Shown: positions 6,772-17,631 of the stretch, piece after piece
How positions within the stretch are numbered: position 1 is the first letter of the stretch
Layout of the letters: the number at the start of each line of letters is the position of its first letter
Assembly: GCF_023614235.1 (NCBI RefSeq)
Contig: NZ_CP094264.1
Coordinates: 1,488,001-1,552,000 of the forward strand
Reading direction: 5' to 3'
Length of the DNA: 64,000 nt
Source of the DNA: Streptomyces sp. MRC013
Lineage (GTDB): Bacteria > Actinomycetota > Actinomycetes > Streptomycetales > Streptomycetaceae
Program-made: the position numbers and the translations under genes
Notes under the pieces: model-generated
What the model was told of the DNA's origin: nothing
The model's input: the letters and a program-made list of their open reading frames with translations, nothing else
The model's database searches: none

Positions 6772-9700
6772 CTATCGGGCGCGCGGAGGCGTCCCGTCGG
6801 CCGTCCCGCCCAGCAGCACCCGTTCCAGTTCGGCGCGGCCGGGCAGCCCGTCCGGGCGCACGACCTCGCCGGTGCGCACGTAGACGAACGCGGCGGTGAC
6901 CGCGTCGAGGGGCAGGCCGTGCAGCTCGGCCCAGGCGAGCCGGTAGACCGCGAGCTGGAGCGGGTCGCCGGTGCGGTGGCGGCTGGTCTTCCAGTCGACG
7001 ACCTCGTACGCGCCGGAACCGGGGTCGTGGTAGACGGCGTCGATCCGGCCGCGCACGACCCGGCCGGCGAGTACGAGCTGGAACGGGGCCTCCACGCGGT
7101 GGGGGGTGCGGCGGGCGTACGGGGTCCTCTCGAACGCCTCCTTCAGGACGGCCAGGTCCCGCTCGTCGGCGATCTCCGGCTCGTCGGCGTACACCTCGCC
7201 GCCGGGCAGCTCGTCGGGGCCGAGCAGGGGCAGCGGCAGCTCCTCGAACCGGGACTCCACCCAGGCGTGGAACCGCGTGCCGCGCCGGGCGGCGGGCTGC
7301 GGGGGGCGCGGCATGGGACGGGCCAGCTCCGCCGCGAAGCCGTCCGGGTCGGCGGCGAGGCGCAGCAGCTGCGACGCGGAGAGGGAGGCGGGCAGGGGCA
7401 CCTCGCGCGTGGTGGCGCGGGCGCGCAGCAGCTCACCGGCGAGCGCGTCGAGGTCGCGGTCCCAGGAGGCGACGGTCCGGGCCTCCTCGGGCGCGAGCGG
7501 GCCGGCGGCCCGGGGCGTGTCGGTGGTCCGGTCGGTACCGGCGGTCCCGGGCGTGTCCGTGATCCGGTCGGTACCGGTGGTCCGGTCCGTACCGGTGGTC
7601 CGGGGCGTGTCGGTGGTCCGGTCGGTACCGGCGGTCCCGGGCGTGTCCGTGATCCGGTCGGTACCGGTGGTCCGGTCCGTACCGGTGGTCCGGTCCGCGC
7701 CGGTGGTCCGGTCGGTACCGGTGACCCGGTCGGTACCGGTGGTCCGGTCCGTACCGGTGGTCCGGGGCGTGTCGTCGGCCCTGTTCGTACCGTCGGCGGC
7801 GGTGCGCTGGTGGGGGAGGGTGGGCGGGGGCGGGGGCGGGGCGGTCCGGCCCCGCGGGGCGGGGGCGACACCGCCGGGGTCCGTGCCGTCGGCGGGGGCC
7901 GCGGTGGGAGGGGCGCCGTCGGGGGCGGAGCCGTCTCCGCCGTCGGGGGGCGCGCCGGGCGCGGTGCCGGGCGCGGGGACACCGCCGGGAGCGGGGCGGC
8001 GGGGCTCGCACGGGACGGGGCCGGGGGTCCCGTCGGACGGGGGGGCTTCGTGGTCGTCGAAGGCGTCCTCGGGCGGGGCCTCGTCCGGCCAGGGGGCGTC
8101 GGGGGCGTCCGGCCACAGGGGGTCGCCCGGGGCGCCCGGGGAGTCGAAGGCGTCGGGGTCGTCGGGGGCGTCCGGCCACAGGGGGTCGCCCGGGGCTTCG
8201 GCGGTCTCCGGGGCCTGCGGGGCGGTCTCGGGCTCGGCGGGGGGTTCTCCAGGTACGCCAGGACCGTGTCGGCGGCGGCGCGGCGGCGGGCCAGGGAGTC
8301 CGGGTCCAGCGGCAGCGGCCACGCCGGGCCCTCGCCGGCCGTCCGGAGCGCCGGGTTCTCGGCGTCCTCCTCCGGCTCCTCCGCCCACGCCTCGACCTCC
8401 CCGTACCCGGCCGCGCAGTGGTCGTACAGGGCGTGCAGGAAGGCGGAGGGGCCGCGACGGCGCTTCTGGGTGGGCCCCCACCAGTGGCCGGAGCCGAGCA
8501 GCATCGAGCGGGGGCGGGTGAACGTCACGTAGCCCAGGCGCAGTTCCTCGGTGTGCTGGTGGTCGCGCATGGCGTCCTTGAACGCCCTGAGCGACTTCGC
8601 GTCCCACGTGTCGATCGCGGGCAGGGTCCCGGCGTCGCCGCGCAGGGCGTGCGGCAGCACCTGCGGCTGGGCCGTCCACGCCTCGCGCGCCCTGCCGTTG
8701 GGGAACTGGCCGGCCACGAGGCCGGGGACGGCGACCACGTCCCACTCCAGGCCCTTCGACTTGTGCGCCGTGAGGACCTTCACGGTGTTCTCCCCGCCGG
8801 GGAGCGCGTTGTCGAGGCCCTTCTCGTACTGGGCGGCCGTGCGCAGGAACCCGAGGAACGCCAGGAGCGTCGCCTCCCCGTCGAGGGACGCGAACCGGGC
8901 CGCGACGTCCAGGAAGTTCGACAGGGTCTCGCGGCGGCGGGCGGCCAGGGCGTGCGGGGACGCGGAGAGTTCGACCTCCAGGCCGGTGGTGGCGAGGATC
9001 CGGTGCAGGACGTCCATCAGCGGATCGGACAACGAGCGCCGCAGGTCGCGCAGTTCGGCGGCGAGGCGGGCGAACCGGACGCGGGCCTCCGCCGAGAAGG
9101 CCGACCCGTCGTCGTGCCCGCCCGGCTCCAGGAACGTGTCCAGCGCGTCCGCGAGGGACACCACCTCGGCGGGATCCACCCCCGCCACCGCCGCCGCCAG
9201 GCGCTCGTCCGCGTCGGCGGCCCCGTCGCCGTCGCGGTGGACCAGCAGGCGTGCGCGGCGGCCCAGCAGGGCGAGGTCCCGGGCGCCGATCCGCCAGCGC
9301 GGCCCGGTGAGGAGCCGTACCAGCGACGCGTTGGCGCCGGGGTCCTGGAGGACTTCGCACACGGCGACCAGGTCGGCGACCTCGGGGAGGTGCAGCAGCC
9401 CGGACAGGCCGACGACCTCGACCGGCACGTCGCGCGCGACGAGGGCGGCCTGGATCTGGGGGAAGTCGGCCGCCGTGCGGCACAGGACGGCGATCTCGCC
9501 GGGCTCCCTGCCCGTGCGGACCAGGTGGGCGATGGAGTCCGCGAGCCAGTCGACCTCCTCGGCCTGCGTCGGCAGCAGGGCGATCCGCACGGTGCCGTCC
9601 CGTTCGGCGCCCGGGGCGGGGCGCAGCGCCTCCACGCCCGCGTGCATGGCGCGCAGGGGCTCCGCGAGGCCGTTGGCGAGCCGCAGGAGCCGGCCGCCGC

Positions 9701-10727
9701 TGCGGCGGTTCTCGCTGAGCGCGTACCGGGTGGCCGGGCGCCCGTCCGCGTACGGGAAGTGCTCGGGGAAGTCGTCGAGGTTGGCGACGGACGCGCCGCG
9801 CCAGCCGTAGATGGCCTGGCAGGGGTCGCCCACGGCGGTGACGGGATGACCGGTGCCTCCGCCGAACAGGCCGGACAGGAGCCGCCGTTGCGCGACGGAC
9901 GTGTCCTGGTACTCGTCGAGGAGGACGACCCGGAACTCGTCGCGCAGCTGGGCGCCGACCTCGGGGCGGGTGAGGGCCAGCTCGGCGGAGAGGGCGATCT
10001 GGTCGCCGAAGTCGAGCAGGTCCCGCTCGCGCTTGGCGGCCCGGTAGCGGACCACCAGGTCGAGCAGCTCGCGGCGGGCGGCCGCGGCGTCGGGGACCTT
10101 GCGGAGGTCGGCGTTGCCGAGGCGGACCCCGGCGAGGGCGGCGAGCAGCTCGGAGTCGTGCGCGCGGAGGTCCTCGGGCCGGACGAGGTGCTCGGACAGC
10201 TCGGCGTCGAGGGCGAGGAGGTCGCCGACGAGGGTGGGGAACGACCGCGTGAGCGCGGGGTACGGGCCGGGGGCCTCGCGCAGGACGCGGGCGGCGAGCT
10301 GGTGGCGCGTGGCGTCCGCGAGGAGGCGGGCCGTGGGTTCCAGGCCGATGCGCAGGCCGTGGTCGGTGAGGAGCCGGCCGGCGAAGGCGTGGTACGTGGA
10401 GATGCGGGGCTCGCCCGGCGGGTCGTCGGGGTCGGCGGGGTCGGGGTCGGTGACGCCGGCGCGGACGAGGGCGGCGCGGACCCGCTCGGCGAGTTCGCCG
10501 GCGGCCTTGTTGGTGAAGGTCAGGCCGAGGACCTGTTCGGGGGCGACCTGTCCCGTGCCGACCAGCCACACCACGCGGGCGGCCATCACCGTCGTCTTCC
10601 CGGAACCGGCTCCGGCCACGATGGCCTGCGGGGCGGGCGGCGCGGTGATGCAGGCCGTCTGCTCCGGGGTGAACGGGATGCCGAGCAGCTCCTTGAGCTG
10701 CTCGGGGTCGGTGATGCGTGCGGTCAC
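6772..10727 (-). CDS. adnB: AdnB-like helicase-nuclease subunit, frameshifted as sequenced
   Basis: The first about 830 codons encode a UvrD/PcrA motor: Walker A GAGSGKT, LDEYQDTS, GDPCQAIYGWRGA, KSKGLEWDVV. The frame then breaks at a G6 run on the plus strand (8239-8244): the motor frame turns into Pro/Arg junk, while the -1 frame continues with an acidic linker and an intact RecB-type nuclease (GTRFHAWVE, EVVDWKTSR, QLAVYR) to 6772. One missing C restores a protein of about 1,318 residues. AdnAB resects double-strand breaks in mycobacteria. A Thr/Asp-rich repeat linker separates the two domains. The GTG at 10727 has TAGCCT 7 nt upstream, so this gene may have its own leaderless promoter. 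Confidence 0.85.
7517..7696. repeat. two tandem 90-bp repeats inside the adnB linker
   Basis: The sequence 7517-7606 is repeated almost exactly at 7607-7696. Each unit is built from smaller 15/18-bp elements containing GGTCCGGTCGGTACCGG, and partial copies continue to about 7780. In the nuclease frame it encodes repeats of the type TTGTDR and TTDTPR between the helicase and nuclease domains. Confidence 0.9.
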
Positions 10728-10774
10728 CCGGAGAAGGCTAACCGGGGGCGCCGACGGCCCGGTCGGCCGGTCGA

Positions 10775-10870
10775 CACCTCTTCACTTCACCCCATATCCC
10801 CCTACACCGCATCACCCTCCCCCACACACCTCATAGCACCCACTTCCCCTCACATCCCGTCACTTCCCCT
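10775..10870 (-). other. G-rich, C-poor spacer between adnA and adnB
   Basis: On the transcribed (minus) strand this 96-nt stretch is almost free of C and holds at least eight runs of three to five G (for example GGGG, GGG, GGGG, GGG, GGGGG, GGG, GGGGG, GGGG) with short A/T-rich spacers. The composition is unlike any other spacer in the window. It could fold as a G-quadruplex in DNA or RNA. Confidence 0.7.
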
Positions 10871-10880
10871 TGTCGCGTGC

Positions 10881-13800
10881 TCACTCCACGATGTGGCGGC
10901 CCTCGGGGCGGGCACTGCAGGAGGCCCGGAAGGCGCAGGCGGCGCAGTGCTGCCCGGCGGTGGGCGTGAAGCGCTCGTCGAGGACGCGGCCCGCGGCGGT
11001 GGCGAGCAGGTCGGCCACCCACTCCCGCGGCGGCGGCTCCTGGGCCTGGACGCGCGGCAGGGCGTCGCCGCCCTCCTTCCCGGGGGCCGGTTGGCGCAGG
11101 TGGACCAGTTCGGCGCCGCCGGGTTCGGGGCGGCGGCCGCCGAAGACCTCGTCGACGGCGCCCTCGCGGACGGCCGCCTGGTAGACGGCGAGCTGGGCGT
11201 GGCGGGCGACCTCGTCCTTCGTGGGGGCCTGTTTGCCGGTCTTGAAGTCGACGACGTAGGCGCGGCCCCGCTCGTCCCGTTCGACCCGGTCCATGGAGCC
11301 CCGGATCCGCACCCGGTGCTCCCCCGCCTCCAGCGTCACGTCGAAGTCGTGCTCGGTGGCGGCGGCGGTCCGGCCGCCCCGGTCCATCACGTGCCAGCGC
11401 AGGAAGCGCTCCAGGGCCGCGCGCGCCTGTTCCTTCTCCTGGGCCGACTTCCACGGCGCGTCGAACGCCAGCGCGTTCCACACCGAGTCGAGGCGTTCCA
11501 TGAGGACCGCCAGGTCGGCGGGGGTGCGGCCGGAGGCGACCTCGTCGGCGAGGACGTGGACGACGTTGCCGAAGCCCTGGGCGGCGGTCGCGGGGGCGTC
11601 CGCCCTCACCTCGCGGCCCAGGAACCACTGCAGGCCGCAGGTGCCGACCAGTTGGTCCAGTGCGCTGCCGGAGAGCGCGACGGGCTGGTCGCGGTCCCGG
11701 AGCGGGGCGGGCGCGTGCGTGGCGTCGTACAGCCCCCACCAGCGGTACGGGTGGGCGGCGGGGACGAGCGGCTGGCCCTCGTCGTCGGTGAGCGCGGCGA
11801 GCCTGGCCAGCCGCCGGGCGGCCGCGTCGCGCAGGACGGGTGAGGCGTCCGGGTCGACGGTGGTGGCCCGCAGTTCCGCGACGAGCGCGGCGACGGCGAG
11901 GGGGCGGCGCGGGCGGGTGGTGACGTCCTTCGGCTCGACGCCGAGTTCGGCGAGGAACCGGGAGGGCTGGTCGCCGTCCTCGGCGGGCGCCTTGACGGCG
12001 GTGACGACGAGCCGGTCGCGCGCGCGGGTGGCGGCGACGTAGAAGAGGCGGCGCTCCTCCGTGAGGAGGGCGCCGGGGGTGAGCGGTTCGGCCAGACCGT
12101 CGCGGCCGATCCGGTCGGCCTCCAGCAGGGAGCCGCGCCGCCGCAGGTCGGGCCAGAGGCCCTCCTGCACCCCGGCGACGACGACCAGGCCCCATTCGAG
12201 GCCCTTGGACCGGTGAGCCGTCATCAGGCGTACGGCGTCGGGGCGCGCCTGCCGCTTGGAGAGGGTGTCGGCGGCGATGTCCTGCGCCTCGAGTTCGGCG
12301 AGGAAGTTGAGGGCGCCGCGCCCGCCGGTGCGCTCCTCGGCGCGGGCGGCGGTGTCGAACAGGGCGCACACGGCGTCGAGGTCCCGGTCGGCGTTGCGGC
12401 CGGCGGGGCCGCCGCGCAGGGCGGCGCGGTGGAGGCGGTTCGGCCAGCCGGTGCCGTTCCACAGGTGCCAGAGGGCCTCCTCGGCGGTTCCCCCGAGGGC
12501 GAGGAGGTCGCGCGTCTCGCGGAGCAGCCGCCCCAGGTGCTGCGCCCCGCGCGCGTAGGCGGGGTCGTGGGCGACGAGCCGTTCGGGCTCGGCGAGGGCG
12601 CGGGCGAGCAGTGCGTCGGAGGGCGGGGGGCCTTGTCCCCCGCCGCACGCTCCTCGTCGCGCAGGGCGCGCCCGAGGCGCCGGAGGTCGGCGGCGTCCAT
12701 GCCGCCGAGCGGTGAGGCGAGCAGGGTGAGCGCGGTCTCGGTGTCCAGCCAGGGGGCGGGCTCCCGCACCCCGGGGGCGTCGTCGCCGGAAGCCCCGCCG
12801 CCGGCGGACGGTCCCTCGGCGGAGGCGCCGACGGCAGGGGCCTCGCCGACGGCGTCCCCCTCGGCCAGGGCCTCCCCGGCGGCCGGGACGGCGCCCCCGG
12901 CCGGGGCGTCCCCCGCCGCGGGCCGCAGGGCCGCCTCGGCCGTGGCGCGCAGGGCCGTGAGGAGCGGGACCACCGCCGGTTCGTGGCGCAGCGCCACGTC
13001 CGCGCCGTCCACCTCCAGCGGCACGCCCGCCGAGGTCAGGGCGCGGCGCAGCGACGGCAGGGAGCGCGCGCCGGCGCGCACCAGGACGGCCATGTCGCTC
13101 CACGGCACCCCGTCCTCCAGGTGCGCGCGCCGCAGGACGTCCGCGATGTTGTCCAGTTCCGCGGAGGCGGTCGGGAAGGTGTACGCCTCCACCCGCCCGC
13201 CCTCCCGGACCGGTACCGGGTCCCGGTGGGCCCGCACCGTGTCGGCGGGCAGGCGCGGCAGCGGCATCCGGGCGGTGAGCAGCCGGGTCGCGGCCAGGAC
13301 CGCCGAGGCGGAGCGGCGCGCGGTCCTCAGCACGGCGACCGGCGCCGGGCCGCCGTCCGCGCGCCGGAACGCGTGCGGGAAGTCGAGGACGCCGTTGACG
13401 TCCGCGCCCCGGAACGCGTAGATCGACTGGTCGGGGTCACCGAACGCGTACAGGGTCCTCCCCCGCCCCGCGAGCGCCCGGAGCAGCCGCACCTGTGCCG
13501 GGTCGGTGTCCTGGTACTCGTCGACGAAGACCGCGTCGTACGCGGGGGAGTTCCACGCGCTCGGCGAGGAGCACCGCGCGGTGGACCAGCTCGGCGTAGT
13601 CGAGGACGCCCTGCAGGTCGAGGACGTCCAGGTACTCGGCGAGGAACCCGGCCGCCGCCGACCAGTCGCGCCGCCCCGCGCGCGCGGCGAACGCGGCCAG
13701 CGCGCGCGGGCCGAGGCCCAGTTCGCGGGAGCGGGCCAGCACGGCGCGCACCTCGTCGGCGAAGCCGCGCGTGGTGAGGCAGGCCCGCAGCTCGTCGGGC

Positions 13801-14309
13801 CAATGGACGCGGGAGAGACCGGCACGCTCCAAGTCCGGATGCCCGGCGAGCAGTTCGCGCACGGCGACGTCCTGCTCGGGGCCGGACAGCAGGCGCAGCG
13901 GCTCGGCGAACAGGTCGGCGTCCTGGTGGGCGCGGACGAGGGCGTAGCAGTACGAGTGGAACGTCGTCGCCTGCGGCCCCCGCACCCCGGGCAGCCGGGC
14001 GGCCATGCGGTCGCGCAGTTCGACGGCGGCCTTGCGGCCGAAGGTGAGGACGAGCATCCGCTCGGGGTCGGCGCCCCGCTCGACGCGCGCCGCCACCGCC
14101 TCGACCAGGGTCGTCGTCTTGCCGGTGCCGGGGCCCGCGAGGACGAGGAGCGGTCCGTCCCCGTGGTCAACCACCGCCCGCTGCGCCGCGTCCAGGAGAG
14201 GAGGGGCCACCGGGTCCGGCGGGGTGCGCACCAGCCGGTACGCGCCGGGGGGACCCGGCCGTACCGGGTCCTGGTGCGGTGCGCGCCGGGTGGTGGAGGG
14301 GGAACTCAC
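10881..14309 (-). CDS. adnA: AdnA-like helicase-nuclease subunit, two frameshifts as sequenced
   Basis: Three frames are needed to read one protein. Frame 1 (14309 to about 13550) has Walker A GPGTGKT. Frame 2 (to about 12630) has VDEYQDTDPAQ and GDPDQSIYAFRGAD. Frame 3 (to 10881) has HRSKGLEWG, VDFKTGK, QLAVYQ and the iron-sulfur pattern C...CAACAFRASC at the end, as in AdnA/Cas4-type nucleases. The breaks lie at a G5 run (13544-13548, needing one base fewer or two more) and a G6 run (12625-12630, needing one base more). Expected length is about 1,140 residues. Gene order (adnA before adnB) matches mycobacteria. It is broken as written, perhaps only by sequence error. Confidence 0.84.
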
Positions 14310-14390
14310 GTGGATCGCCGGTCCTGGGAGGTGTGCTGAGGTGGGGGTGCGGTGGAGAAGGGGCGCGGCCCCGCCGTATGGCGGAAGCTG

Positions 14391-14786
14391 TCAATCGTGA
14401 GCCATCGCACGCCCGGTGTCGTCGGCGTCACCGCCGTCGGCGCCGCCGGTCCCGTCCCAGCGGGCCCGCCTCATGTCGAGGCGCGGCGGGGAGGCCCCGG
14501 CGCCGTGCGCCGCCGTCCGGAGCGGGGTGGCCTCCGCGCGGTAGTGCCCGAGGGCGCGCCGTTCGCGCCCGGGCAGCAGCCGTCCGTCGGCGCGCACCAC
14601 GCGCCACCACGGCACGGCCCCGCCGTACAGCGCCATGACCCTGCCGACCTGGCGGGGGCCGCCCTCGCCGAGCCATTCGGCGACGTCCCCGTAGGTCATC
14701 ACCCGGCCGGGCGGGATGACCTCGGCGACCTCCAGGACGCGCTCCGCGTACTCCGGAAGCCGGTCGGGGTGCTCCTCAGCAGTCAT
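14391..14786 (-). CDS. alkyltransferase-like protein (ATL), MGMT-fold DNA-binding
   Basis: 131 residues. The MGMT DNA-binding fold is clear (IPPGRVMTYGDVAEWLG and RQVGRVMALY), but the active-site PCHRV of O6-alkylguanine transferases is PWWRV here, so there is no acceptor cysteine. ATL proteins bind O6-alkylguanine without repairing it and hand the lesion to nucleotide excision repair. The C-terminal 40 residues are Gly/Asp-rich and not part of the fold. It lies 81 nt upstream of adnA on the same strand, so it may be cotranscribed. Confidence 0.88.
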   Translation of the reverse strand: MTAEEHPDRLPEYAERVLEVAEVIPPGRVMTYGDVAEWLGEGGPRQVGRVMALYGGAVPWWRVVRADGRLLPGRERRALGHYRAEATPLRTAAHGAGASPPRLDMRRARWDGTGGADGGDADDTGRAMAHD

Positions 14787-14928
14787 CCGCACCATCCTGC
14801 ACCACGGGTACGACAACGCGGGCACCGCACCCTGATGCCCCTCCCCGCCCCCGGCCGTGCCACCATCTTCCGGGCGGTGACTGGTGACACGAGATCGAGA
14901 AGGAACAGAGAAGGCGAGGGGAGAGGAC

Positions 14929-17631
14929 GTGCGGCCTCCCGACGTGGCGAGCGCCTCCGGCGCCGGGCCGCGCCCGGACGGCGCCTCGCGCGGCGGCGGG
15001 CCGGAGCGCGGGGCGGACGACCGGCCCGCGCCGCCCGACGCCCCGGGCGAGCAGCGCGGCGACCTCTCCGGCGACGAGCCGCTGCTCGCGGCGCGCGTGC
15101 ACCGCCCCTCCGACCTGCTGCGCCTGCTCGTCGGCCTCCTCGCGATCACCGTCGTCATCGGCATCGCGGCCTTCGCCAGCGGCACCACCTCCGGACTCGA
15201 ACAGGACATCAACAAGGGCACCGGGCAGGCTCCGGACGTGTTCGTCAAGGTGGCCGGGCTCGTCTCCAGCATCGCCGTGCTGCTCGTGCCCGTGGCGTTC
15301 GCGATCGAGCGGCTGGTCAAGCGGGACGGGCTGCGCATCGCGGACGGCGTCCTGGCCGCCGTGCTCGCGCACGGGGTGACCCTCGCGACGGACCTGTGGG
15401 TGGCGCGGACGGCGCCCGCGGCGATCCAGGACGCGCTGACGCAGCCGCAGAGCGGCGGCGGGCTCACCGACCCGGTGCACGGCTACCTGGCGCCGGTCAT
15501 CGCGTACATGTCGGCGGTCGGCATGGCCCGGCGGCCGCGCTGGCGGATCACCTTGTGGGCGGTGCTGCTGCTGGACGCGTTCACCATGCTGGTGGCGGGC
15601 TACACGACCCCCCTGTCGATCGTCCTGACGGTCCTGATCGGCTGGACGGTCGCGTACGGCGCCCTCTACGCGGTCGGCTCCCCGAACGTCCGCCCGACGG
15701 GCCAGACGCTCCTGGCGGGCCTGCGCCACGTCGGGTTCCGCCCGGTGTCCGCCATGCGCGCGGAGGGGCTGCCGGAGACCGCCGAGCAGGGCGACCGGGG
15801 CCGCCGCTACCTGGTCGCCCTGGAGGAGGGCCCGCCCCTCGACGTCACGGTGGTCGACCGGGAGCAGCAGGCGCAGGGCTTCTTCTACCGGGTGTGGCGC
15901 CGGATGACGCTGCGCGGCATCACCACGCGCCGCTCCATCCAGTCGCTGCGGCAGGCCCTGGAACAGGAGGCGCTCCTCGCGTACGCGGCGATCGCCGCCG
16001 GGGCGAACGCGCCGAAGCTGATCGCCACCTCCGAGCTCGGCCCGGACGCCGTGATGCTGGTGTACGAGCACCGGGGCGGCCGCTCCCTCGACTCGCTGGC
16101 CGACGAGGAGATCACCGACGAGGTGGTGTGCGGCTGCTGGGAGCAGGTCCGGGCGCTGCAGTCGCGGCGCATCGCGCACCGCCGGCTGACGGGCGACGCC
16201 CTGCTGGTGGACCACTCCGGCGACGTGGTGATCACGGACCTGCGCGGCGGCGAGATCGCCGCGGGCGACCTGGTGCTGCGGATGGACATCGCGCAGCTGC
16301 TCACCACGCTCGGCCTGCGGGTCGGCGCGGAGCGGGCGGTCGCGGCGGCCGTGGAGGTCCTCGGCCCCGACAAGGTCGCCGGCTGCCTGCCGCTGCTCCA
16401 GCCGATCGCGCTCAGCCGGTCCAGCCGCGCGACGCTGCGCAGGCTGGCCCGCGAGCGGTCGCAGCGGGAGCGGGAGGCGGTGCTGAAGGCGTCGGAGGCC
16501 GCGAAGCGGGCACGGTCGGAGGCGTCCGGCGGTACCGGCCCGAGGACGGGGCGCAGGGCGGTCCGGGCGGAGAAGCAGGCCGAGAAGCGGGCGCTGGAGG
16601 ACGCGCTGCACGGCGCGCGGGAGGAGGACCTGCTGGCGCAGATCCGCCGCCAGGTGCTGCGCATCAGGCCGCAGGCCCCGGTGGAGCCGGTGCGGCTGGA
16701 GCGGATCAGGCCGCGCACGCTGATCAGCCTCATCGCGGGCGCCGTCGCCGCGTACTTCCTGCTGTCGCAGATCGCCAGCATCCCGCTGTCGACGATCAGC
16801 GGGGCGGACTGGACCTGGGTCTCGGCGGCCGTCGCGTGCTCGGCGCTCAGCTACGTGGCCGCGGCGATGAGCCTGCTGGGCTTCGTGCCGGAGCGGGTGC
16901 CGTTCCCCCGGACCGTGGTGGCGCAGGTCGCCGGTTCCTTCGTCAAGATCGTCGCGCCCGCCGCGGTGGGCGGGGTCGCGCTCAACACGCGGTTCCTCCA
17001 GCGGGCCGGGGTGCGGCCCGGCCTGGCGGTGGCGAGCGTCGGGGCGTCGCAGCTGTTCGGGCTGGGCGCGCACGTGCTGCTGCTGCTGGCGTTCGGCTAC
17101 CTGACCGGTACCGAGCGCTCGCAGGGCGACTTCACCCCGTCGAGGACGGTCATCGCGGGGCTGCTGACGATCGCGGTGCTGCTGCTGGTGGTGACGGCGG
17201 TCCCGGCGCTGCGGAAGTTCGTGTCGACGCGGCTGCGGTCGCTGTTCGCGGGGGTGGTGCCGCGCATGCTGGACGTGCTCCAGCGGCCCGGCAAACTGCT
17301 GACCGGCATCGGCGGCATGCTGCTGCTGACGGCCACGTTCGTACTGTGCCTGGACGCCTCGGTCCGGGCGTTCAACGACGGCCTCCAGCCGCTGTCGTAC
17401 GCGAGCCTCGCCGTGGTGTTCCTGGCGGGCAACGCACTCGGTTCGGCGGCGCCCACGCCGGGCGGCGTCGGCGCGGTCGAGGGCGCCCTGCTGGCCGGCC
17501 TGGTGCTGGCCGGGGTGCCGAAGGAGGTGGCGGCGCCGGCGGTGCTGCTGTACCGGCTGCTGACGCTGTGGCTGCCGGTGCTGCCGGGCTGGGTCTCGTT
17601 CAACCACCTCACGCGGAAGGACGCCCTGTAG
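14929..17631 (+). CDS. membrane protein: kinase-like domain plus MprF-type flippase domain
   Basis: About 900 residues. The N-terminal 50 residues are disordered. They are followed by five or six membrane segments, a soluble kinase-like domain (HRRLTGDALLVD about residue 420, resembling a catalytic loop, and VVITDLRGGE resembling the DFG region), an Arg/Ala coiled stretch, and a second membrane domain of the lysylphosphatidylglycerol synthase/flippase type (GSFVKIVAPAAVGGVALNTRF, APTPGGVGAVEGALLAG). The GTG at 14929 has GGGGAGAGG in front and is preferred to the GTG at 14884. The domain pair suggests regulated lipid or lipid-linked precursor translocation. Substrate unknown. Confidence 0.78.
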   Translation: MRPPDVASASGAGPRPDGASRGGGPERGADDRPAPPDAPGEQRGDLSGDEPLLAARVHRPSDLLRLLVGLLAITVVIGIAAFASGTTSGLEQDINKGTGQAPDVFVKVAGLVSSIAVLLVPVAFAIERLVKRDGLRIADGVLAAVLAHGVTLATDLWVARTAPAAIQDALTQPQSGGGLTDPVHGYLAPVIAYMSAVGMARRPRWRITLWAVLLLDAFTMLVAGYTTPLSIVLTVLIGWTVAYGALYAVGSPNVRPTGQTLLAGLRHVGFRPVSAMRAEGLPETAEQGDRGRRYLVALEEGPPLDVTVVDREQQAQGFFYRVWRRMTLRGITTRRSIQSLRQALEQEALLAYAAIAAGANAPKLIATSELGPDAVMLVYEHRGGRSLDSLADEEITDEVVCGCWEQVRALQSRRIAHRRLTGDALLVDHSGDVVITDLRGGEIAAGDLVLRMDIAQLLTTLGLRVGAERAVAAAVEVLGPDKVAGCLPLLQPIALSRSSRATLRRLARERSQREREAVLKASEAAKRARSEASGGTGPRTGRRAVRAEKQAEKRALEDALHGAREEDLLAQIRRQVLRIRPQAPVEPVRLERIRPRTLISLIAGAVAAYFLLSQIASIPLSTISGADWTWVSAAVACSALSYVAAAMSLLGFVPERVPFPRTVVAQVAGSFVKIVAPAAVGGVALNTRFLQRAGVRPGLAVASVGASQLFGLGAHVLLLLAFGYLTGTERSQGDFTPSRTVIAGLLTIAVLLLVVTAVPALRKFVSTRLRSLFAGVVPRMLDVLQRPGKLLTGIGGMLLLTATFVLCLDASVRAFNDGLQPLSYASLAVVFLAGNALGSAAPTPGGVGAVEGALLAGLVLAGVPKEVAAPAVLLYRLLTLWLPVLPGWVSFNHLTRKDAL

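Noticed and set aside
7517..7780. CRISPR-like repeat array
   Set aside because: Units are direct and contiguous with no unique spacers; it is coding low-complexity sequence.
8239..8244. Programmed -1 ribosomal frameshift in adnB
   Set aside because: The C6 run allows slippage, but no downstream structure was evident and similar one-base shortfalls occur in unrelated genes, so sequencing error is simpler. Not excluded.
8418..11843. 1,141-codon plus-strand frame opposite adnA/adnB
   Set aside because: Antisense shadow of high-GC coding sequence: Val/Gly/Ala-rich repeats, no domain, and it crosses two real genes on the other strand.
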